Part shown: positions 58,783 to 64,000 of the stretch, piece after piece | How the letters are laid out: every line of letters starts with the position of its first letter | Numbering within the stretch: position 1 is the first letter of the stretch | NCBI RefSeq assembly: GCF_004364435.1 | Contig: NZ_SOCT01000005.1 | Coordinates: forward strand, 186,001-250,000 | Source: Pseudomonas sp. LP_7_YM | Lineage (GTDB): Bacteria; Pseudomonadota; Gammaproteobacteria; Pseudomonadales; Pseudomonadaceae | Direction: 5' to 3' | Length of the DNA stretch: 64,000 nt | The notes under the pieces: model-generated | Database searches by the model: none | What the model was told of the DNA's origin: nothing | The model's input: only the letters and a program-made list of their open reading frames with translations | Translations under genes and position numbers: made by a program

Positions 58783-59616
58783 TTAATTCTCCAACGCAGG
58801 ACTGTAAACCCGCGGCGCACTGTGTTTAGGCAGATGAATGAGGTTGAGGTTGTGTCGACGCGCCCATTGCAGCGCCAGGCCGGTAGGCGAGGACAGGCTG
58901 ACAAGGGTTTGAATCCCGGCACGCAGGACTTTTTGAATCAATTCGAGACTGCAGCGGCTGGTCACGACCGCCAGACCGCCGGTGGTCGGGATGTTCTGAC
59001 GGATCAGTGCACCGATCAGCTTGTCGAGGGCGTTGTGCCGGCCGATGTCTTCCCGACCCAGCAGCAATTGGCCCTGATCGTTCATGAACATTGCTGCGTG
59101 GACGGCCCCGCAGTGCTGCCCCAGCGGCTGGAATTCCTCCAGACGCCCGCGCAGGCCTTTGAGCCATTCGGCTGGCGGCAGCGGAGCACCGGGCAGCACG
59201 TTCAGTTCGGGCAGCGCCTGTTCCACTGCCTCAACGCCGCACAGCCCGCAACCACTGGTGCCTGCCAGTTGCCGACGTTGGGTCTTGAGGTTCCAGAACG
59301 CGCGACTGGCAATCTCGACTTCGGCCGCTTGCGCCGAGCCGCAACCTGCAAGCTTGATGTCATAGATTTCGTCCGGGGACTCGATGATGCCGCTGCCAAT
59401 ACTGAAACCGACGATAAAGTCTTCCAGATCAGTAGGCGTCACCAGCATCACAGCCTGGCTGATGCCGTTATAGGCAATGGCCAACGCCACTTCTTCAGCC
59501 AGCACGTTAGGCTCGCAGGTGTCGTGCTCAAGGTTCGAGTAGCTGTAGGACTGACTTGCGGCAGGCGCGGGCAGTTGTTTTGCGGGCGCCGTGCTTTCCG
59601 TGCGTTTGGCATGCAT
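58783..59616 (-). CDS. fdhD: FdhD, sulfurtransferase for molybdoenzyme maturation
   Basis: 277 residues. Loads sulfur onto the molybdenum cofactor of formate dehydrogenases. The catalytic motif is CGLCGVEAVEQALP (C-x2-C, about residues 124-127), with GREDIGRHNALDKLIG and the NDQGQLLLGREDIG fold core. Directly upstream of the oxidoreductase it should mature. ATG 59616. Confidence 0.94.
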   Translation of the reverse strand: MHAKRTESTAPAKQLPAPAASQSYSYSNLEHDTCEPNVLAEEVALAIAYNGISQAVMLVTPTDLEDFIVGFSIGSGIIESPDEIYDIKLAGCGSAQAAEVEIASRAFWNLKTQRRQLAGTSGCGLCGVEAVEQALPELNVLPGAPLPPAEWLKGLRGRLEEFQPLGQHCGAVHAAMFMNDQGQLLLGREDIGRHNALDKLIGALIRQNIPTTGGLAVVTSRCSLELIQKVLRAGIQTLVSLSSPTGLALQWARRHNLNLIHLPKHSAPRVYSPALEN

Positions 59617-59710
59617 CGGGACGTACCGGCAGAGTGTTCAGGCCTTAGCCTAGGCGCCAAGTTGGATAACGTCTAATTGCTAGTACTGATGTCGTGATAG
59701 ATGACGTCGA

Positions 59711-60598
59711 TCAAGGCGTCTGGATCATTTTCTGATACAGGCCAAAGCATGCTTCAGCCAACGCCGAGCGGGGCGCTGAACGGCGCATGATCAGCCCCAG
59801 GCGGGCAAGTGTCTGTGCATGTTCGATAGGTTGCAGGCGCAGGTGCTCGGTCAGCGATTCCAGCCCGCCGTCCAGCGGCATGATCGCGCAGCAGAAACCG
59901 CCGTGAACCGCTTGTAGCAGTTGATGCACGGCATCGGTCTGGATCAGCGGCTGAAGTTCCAGGCCGCGACTGTGAAAGTTGTGATCGATGGACTGCCGAA
60001 AGTGCATGCCGTTGGTCAGCATGCCCAACGGCAATTCGGTCAGGCTCTCCCAGCTCAGCGGTTCGTCGCCGAAGCTGTAGTGGCGGTGGTCGTACAGCAG
60101 GCCCATGCGGGTTTCCGCCAGCTCCAGCGAGTCGAAACGGTCGCTGTCCAGTCGTTCCAGGTACGAGACGCCCAAATCCAGGCGGTTGCTCGCCAGTTGG
60201 TCGAGGATCTGTTCGGAGCTGAGGGAGGAAAGCTCGAAGCGCATGTTCGGATGAATGCTGTGCAGACGTTGCAACAAGGGCAGAGGATCGAAATTCGACA
60301 GCGGCACCACACCTAGCCGCAACGTCCCGACCAAATGCCCGCGGCAGGCGGCGGCCTCTGCCTGCAGACCGTCGTAAGCCGCCAGCACCGTGCGTGCCCA
60401 CGCCAGCACGCGTTCGCCTGGGGCGGTAAAGCCTTCGAAGCGCTGGCCGCGATTGACCAGCGGCAGGTCCAGCTCTTCCTCCAGATTGCGCAGCCGCATG
60501 GACAACGTCGGCTGAGTGATATGGCAACGCGCTGCTGCCTGCCCGAAGTGACGGGTCTCGTCGAGGGCAATCAGGAATTTCAGCTGTTTGATGTCCAT
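59711..60598 (-). CDS. LysR-family transcriptional regulator
   Basis: 295 residues. N-terminal HTH (MDIKQLKFLIALDETRHFGQ; ITQPTLSMRLRNLEEELDL), then the periplasmic-binding-like effector domain. ATG 60598 (GGAG then 5 nt) was chosen over a GTG at 60604. It lies upstream of fdhD on the same strand, with about 95 bp between, and may control that unit or itself; target unproven. Confidence 0.9.
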   Translation of the reverse strand: MDIKQLKFLIALDETRHFGQAAARCHITQPTLSMRLRNLEEELDLPLVNRGQRFEGFTAPGERVLAWARTVLAAYDGLQAEAAACRGHLVGTLRLGVVPLSNFDPLPLLQRLHSIHPNMRFELSSLSSEQILDQLASNRLDLGVSYLERLDSDRFDSLELAETRMGLLYDHRHYSFGDEPLSWESLTELPLGMLTNGMHFRQSIDHNFHSRGLELQPLIQTDAVHQLLQAVHGGFCCAIMPLDGGLESLTEHLRLQPIEHAQTLARLGLIMRRSAPRSALAEACFGLYQKMIQTP

Positions 60599-60746
60599 AT
60601 TCACTCCGTAATGCGCAGGGCAGGCCCGGGGATTCTAACGCGGCGGGATGTCGCATGGGGGATGATCGGCGCTGGGCGATCTGTGAAGTCCGATCATTGG
60701 GGCACTCATCGTTTGCGGGAGTGAGCCTGCTCACGAAAAGACAGGG

Positions 60747-60771
60747 ATTTGCGAGCAAGCTCGCTCCCACA
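60747..60771. repeat. Single REP-type palindrome
   Basis: TTGCGAGCAAGCTCGCTCCC, one REP copy between the LysR gene and the nucleotidase gene. Confidence 0.6.
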
Positions 60772-60796
60772 GTTGAAATGGGCCGGGATCCGAACC

Positions 60797-61459
60797 CTAC
60801 AACCCTTGGACCAACCCTCGATAATCCTCGACCGCCGCGAACTCTTCCGTGTCTTTTGGCCCCTTGCGGCTGTCCGGTTCGCGCACGGCCAGCAAATGCT
60901 TTACGCCATAACGCCCGGCGCTGCGCAGGATCGGTAAGGTGTCGTCGATGAACAGGCTACGGGCCGGATCGAAGCCGATATCGGCATGCAGCGCATCCCA
61001 GAACTGGGCATTTTCCTTGGGGTAGCCATAATCGTGGGAGCTGATCAGCCGCTCGAAATACGGTGCCAGTTGCAGCCGCTCCATCTTCAGCGACAGCGAA
61101 TCGCGGTGGGCGTTGGTAATCATGATCACGCGCTTGCCCGCTTGTCTGATTGCCGCAAGAAAAGTCTCGGCATCGGGACGCAGTGCAATTAGATGGGCGA
61201 TTTCAAGCTTCAGGTCGCTGACCGGCAGGTTCAGTTCCCTGCTCCAGAAGTCGGTGCAGTACCAATTCAGCGTACCTGCGTTCTGTTCGAACAGCGGTGT
61301 CAGCTCCATCTGCGCCATTGCCAGGCTCACGCCGTGCAATTGGGCGTAGCGTTTAGGCAGATGCGTCAGCCAGAAGTGATTGTCGAAGTGCAGATCGAGC
61401 AGCGTTCCGTCCATGTCCAGCAGGACGGTATCGATATCGCGCCAGGGTAAGGAAGGCAT
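60797..61459 (-). CDS. GMP/IMP nucleotidase, HAD family (YrfG)
   Basis: 220 residues, HAD phosphatase: motif I LLDMDGTLLDL (nucleophile Asp, about 15), motif II MITNAHRDSL, motif III/IV GYPKENAQFW and LFIDDTLPILRSA. E. coli YrfG removes phosphate from GMP and IMP. ATG 61459. Divergent from nudE, sharing about 99 bp. Confidence 0.9.
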   Translation of the reverse strand: MPSLPWRDIDTVLLDMDGTLLDLHFDNHFWLTHLPKRYAQLHGVSLAMAQMELTPLFEQNAGTLNWYCTDFWSRELNLPVSDLKLEIAHLIALRPDAETFLAAIRQAGKRVIMITNAHRDSLSLKMERLQLAPYFERLISSHDYGYPKENAQFWDALHADIGFDPARSLFIDDTLPILRSAGRYGVKHLLAVREPDSRKGPKDTEEFAAVEDYRGLVQGL

Positions 61460-61558
61460 GTAGATCTCTCGGCATTGAATGAGTCGCTGTGGTTTTTCAG
61501 GCACAGACAATCAGAAAAGCCACGGTATAGTACGCCCGTCTACGCCAAGGAGCTTGCC

Positions 61559-62125
61559 ATGCGCCAGAAACCCACCGTCCTCGCCCGCGAAATCGTTGCG
61601 AGCAGCCGTCTGTTCCGCGTCGAAGAAGTGCAGTTGCGTTTCTCCAATGGCGTCGAACGTGCTTATGAACGTCTGGTCGGCCGCGGCAACGGACACGGCG
61701 CGGTGATGATTGTGGCGATGCTCGATGCCGAGCACGCAGTGTTGGTGGAGGAGTATTGCGGAGGAACCGACGAGTACGAACTGTCCTTGCCCAAGGGCCT
61801 GATCGAGCCGGGCGAAGACGTGCTGGCTGCAGCCAATCGTGAACTCAAGGAAGAGGCCGGTTTCGGCGCGCACAACCTGGAACACCTGACCGAGCTGTCG
61901 CTGTCGCCGGGCTACATGAGCCAGAAGATTCAGGTGGTGCTGGCCACCGATCTGTACGAAGAGCGCCTTGAGGGCGACGAGCCAGAGCCGATGGGCGTGG
62001 ACAAGGTCAACCTGCGCGAGCTGGCAAACCTGGCGCAGCACCCGAAGTTTTCCGAAGGCCGCGCACTGGCTGCGCTGTATCTGGCCCGTGATCTGCTGAC
62101 CCAGCGTGGGGTGTTTCAGTCATGA
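61559..62125 (+). CDS. nudE: ADP compounds hydrolase NudE
   Basis: 188 residues; Nudix hydrolase of ADP-ribose, NADH and Ap3A-type substrates. The Nudix box is complete: GLIEPGEDVLAAANRELKEE followed by AGFG (about 82-105). AAGGAG precedes ATG 61559. Overlaps cysQ by 4 bp (ATGA). Confidence 0.94.
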   Translation: MRQKPTVLAREIVASSRLFRVEEVQLRFSNGVERAYERLVGRGNGHGAVMIVAMLDAEHAVLVEEYCGGTDEYELSLPKGLIEPGEDVLAAANRELKEEAGFGAHNLEHLTELSLSPGYMSQKIQVVLATDLYEERLEGDEPEPMGVDKVNLRELANLAQHPKFSEGRALAALYLARDLLTQRGVFQS

Positions 62126-62964
62126 CAGAGGCGTTCGCTGATTTGCCGCACCCCTTGCTCGCGCCGGTGATCGACCTTTGTCGTCGCGCAGGGGAAGTCA
62201 TCCTGCCGTTCTGGCGCTCGGGCGTTGAAGTCACGGTCAAGTCCGATAATTCACCCGTCACTGCCGCCGATCTCGCCGCCCACCAGTTGCTGGTCGCGGG
62301 CCTGAAGGCGCTGGATCCGAGCATTCACATTCTGTCGGAAGAAGACGCCGACATCCCGCTGAGCGAGCGCAGTCAGTGGCAGCGCTGGTGGCTGGTCGAT
62401 CCACTCGATGGCACCAAGGAATTCATCTGCGGCAGTGAAGAGTTCACTGTCAATGTGGCGCTGATCGAGAACGGGCGTGTGGTGTTCGGCGTGGTATCGA
62501 TGCCCACCCGTGATCGCTGCTACTTCGGTGGCGCAGGGCTGGGCGCGTGGCGCAGTCACGATGCCCATCACATCGAGCCGATCCAGGTGCGCAATCAGCC
62601 GCCAGAGGGCGAGTCGTTCACCGTGGTTGCCAGCCGTCGTCATTCAAGCCCGGAGCAGGAAAAACTGCTGGCCGGATTGGCGGCTGTGGTGGGTGAGCTG
62701 CAGTTGACCAACATCGGCAGCTCACTGAAGTTTTGCCTGCTGGCGGAAGGCTCGGCCGATTGCTATCCGCGTCTGGCGCCGACCTCGCAATGGGACACCG
62801 CCGCCGCCCAAGGTGTGCTGGAAGGCGCGGGCGGCTTGGTGTTGAATCTGGCAGGCGACACGTTCGACTACCCACCCAGGGAGTCGTTGCTCAATGCGTT
62901 CTTTTTAGCCCTGCCAGCGCAGGCGTCCTGGCGCGAGCCGTTGATTGAGTTAGCGAAAGGTTGA
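62122..62964 (+). CDS. cysQ: 3'(2'),5'-bisphosphate nucleotidase CysQ
   Basis: 280 residues, inositol-monophosphatase fold. Metal and substrate motifs: SEEDADIPL, WWLVDPLDGTKEFI (Asp ligands, about 89-102) and SQWDTAAAQGVLEG. It recycles PAP from sulfate assimilation. Translationally coupled to nudE. Confidence 0.94.
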   Translation: MTEAFADLPHPLLAPVIDLCRRAGEVILPFWRSGVEVTVKSDNSPVTAADLAAHQLLVAGLKALDPSIHILSEEDADIPLSERSQWQRWWLVDPLDGTKEFICGSEEFTVNVALIENGRVVFGVVSMPTRDRCYFGGAGLGAWRSHDAHHIEPIQVRNQPPEGESFTVVASRRHSSPEQEKLLAGLAAVVGELQLTNIGSSLKFCLLAEGSADCYPRLAPTSQWDTAAAQGVLEGAGGLVLNLAGDTFDYPPRESLLNAFFLALPAQASWREPLIELAKG

Positions 62965-62983
62965 TCTTCATTAGCTCTTGATT

Positions 62984-63042
62984 CTGCCGGAGGGCGCGGG
63001 GCCCTGCTCGCAGGCAAGCCAGCTCCCACGCCCTCCGGGCAG
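62984..63042. terminator. Inverted repeat between convergent cysQ and thioesterase genes
   Basis: CCGGAGGGCG (62987-62996) pairs with CGCCCTCCGG (63029-63038), flanking a REP-like core; lies between two convergent genes and probably stops both. Confidence 0.6.
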
Positions 63043-63056
63043 AAGCGAGCGAGCAG

Positions 63057-63527
63057 TCAACGATGCAGCACGTACTGCCCTACAAACTCCACAGCCGACG
63101 CCTCTGAACCTTCGGCCACGATCCTGGTGTTCAGCGCCAGCCGCGCCCGTCCGTGGCATTGATACATCTTTACGAACCGGTCCCAAGTCGCATCATCCGG
63201 CGCATCGCAGATTGCCACGCCGTCGCGTTTGACCGGCAGCGGATAGCTGATTTGCCCCTCTTGAATCACGATGTGCCCGTCAGCGATCCCGACTTCCTTG
63301 AGCCTCAGGTATAGCCATCCCCAACCGGCCAGCACTGCGCCGCAGTACAGACTGCCGCCGAACAGCGTGCTCTTGTGGTTGATGTTCTGCGCCAAGGGAA
63401 GGTGCAGGCGCAGCTGGTGGTTTTGCCAGCTGATCACCTCAATGCCCATGTCGCGGGTCAGGGGGATGTCCTGATGCAGGACATCTTCCAGCTGTCTGGC
63501 TTTCGAATCGGGATCAATCGTTGTCAT
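63057..63527 (-). CDS. YiiD C-terminal-type thioesterase
   Basis: 156 residues, single hotdog domain of the YiiD_C family: HKSTLFGGSLYCGAVLAGWGWLYL (about 51-74). Substrate unknown. Its GTG/ATG start region overlaps the upstream activator gene by 14 bp, so the two are an operon. Confidence 0.88.
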   Translation of the reverse strand: MTTIDPDSKARQLEDVLHQDIPLTRDMGIEVISWQNHQLRLHLPLAQNINHKSTLFGGSLYCGAVLAGWGWLYLRLKEVGIADGHIVIQEGQISYPLPVKRDGVAICDAPDDATWDRFVKMYQCHGRARLALNTRIVAEGSEASAVEFVGQYVLHR

Positions 63528-64000
63528 CGGAACCGCCCCCGCTGAAATTCAGGCCATGTTTGCGCAGTTTGTCGTGCAGGGTTTTGCGGGGAATGCCCAG
63601 CGCTTCGGCCAGGCTGCGCACTGAGCTGTGAGGCCGGGTCAGTTCGGCTGCGATCAGGGCGCGCTCGAAGGCTTCGACCTGCTCGCTAAGGCCGCCTGTC
63701 GAGGCGGGTATGTCCTGTTGCGCGGCGCCTTCGAGCTCAAGCTCAAGGCCTAGCGCGAAACGTTCGGCGGCGTTCTGCAACTCTCGCACGTTGCCCGGCC
63801 AGTTGTGCCGCAGCAGCAACGCTCGATGGCCCGGCTGCAGTTCGTGTCGCGGCAGGCCGTGGCGCAGGCTGGCGGCATCGGCAAAATGCTGGAACAGCAC
63901 CAGCGCATCTTCGCCTCGCTCGCGCAGTGGCGGGATGCGCAGCGGCGCGACGTTCAAGCGGTAATACAGGTCAGGACGGAAACGGCCTTGATCGGCGGCG
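63514..64000 (-). CDS. Sigma-54-dependent response regulator, C-terminal part (DctD-like; 5' end outside window)
   Basis: 162 codons visible. End of the AAA+ domain (FRPDLYYRLNVAPLRIPPLRER; LLRHNWPGNVRELQNAAERF) and a C-terminal Fis-type helix-turn-helix (VRSLAEALGIPRKTLHDKLRK). The receiver, sensor and Walker parts lie beyond base 64000. DctD-type is by similarity of the end only. Confidence 0.9.
   Translation of the reverse strand, partial: AADQGRFRPDLYYRLNVAPLRIPPLRERGEDALVLFQHFADAASLRHGLPRHELQPGHRALLLRHNWPGNVRELQNAAERFALGLELELEGAAQQDIPASTGGLSEQVEAFERALIAAELTRPHSSVRSLAEALGIPRKTLHDKLRKHGLNFSGGGSDDND

Overview
The window is a high-GC chromosomal segment of a Pseudomonas species. Gene content and order match the conserved ppx-trxA-rho-ubiD-glpT ... 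zapA-6S-pepP-ubiH ... argE-argA-gshA-tex-ompR/envZ-rimK ... hslO-pckA ... fdhD-nudE-cysQ block that I recall from P. aeruginosa. The fluorescens/syringae lineage is my best guess, from the RimABK set, the REP elements and the S-type bacteriocin. There are no rRNA or tRNA genes, no insertion sequences and no CRISPR array. Nearly all of it is core housekeeping DNA.

Layout. 1-4.9 kb: the start of ppx, then a polar amino-acid ABC importer with a divergent FadR-type regulator. 5-12 kb: trxA, rho, ubiD, a ferredoxin reductase, ChaC and GlpT. 12.2-15.6 kb: an accessory bacteriocin island, holding a pyocin-S/HNH nuclease bacteriocin gene with one in-frame TAG, a coupled colicin-E-type immunity gene and a protein built on 36-bp tandem repeats. 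15.6-24 kb: quinone reductase, a FliL-like protein, an EVE protein, fau, 6S RNA, zapA, a ZapB-like gene, YgfB family, pepP, ubiH and a ubiI-like gene. 24-29 kb: ferric-iron ABC importer parts and gcvT-gcvH. 29-34 kb: DUF2388, NfeD/SPFH pair, an orphan GspE ATPase, and an ACT-like/Lrp divergent pair. 34-45.5 kb: CYTH-CHAD, argE, argA, gshA, a thioesterase, tex and the ompR/envZ (amgRS-like) pair. 45.6-56 kb: rimABK, hslR, an LpxT-like phosphotransferase, hslO, pckA, a lipoprotein, a decayed RelE-type toxin gene, a RecQ-family helicase, a thioesterase and a glycine-zipper protein. 56-64 kb: FdhF/YdeP oxidoreductase with fdhD, a LysR regulator, GMP/IMP nucleotidase, nudE, cysQ, a YiiD-type thioesterase and the 3' part of a sigma-54 activator.

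Functional themes: envelope and ribosome quality control (ompR/envZ, rimABK, hslR, hslO), ubiquinone synthesis (ubiD, ubiH, ubiI-like), arginine and glutathione synthesis (argE, argA, gshA), and RNA-level control (rho with a structured leader, 6S RNA). The most unusual locus is the bacteriocin island. Its killer gene looks complete apart from a single amber codon between the N-terminal half and the pyocin-S/nuclease half, while the immunity gene is intact. It sits between glpT and qor, which are neighbours in the P. aeruginosa order I remember. Other points are an orphan terminator suggesting a small RNA near 56.25 kb, a toxin relic before recQ, and dyad-rich leaders before trxA, rho, ompR and pckA.
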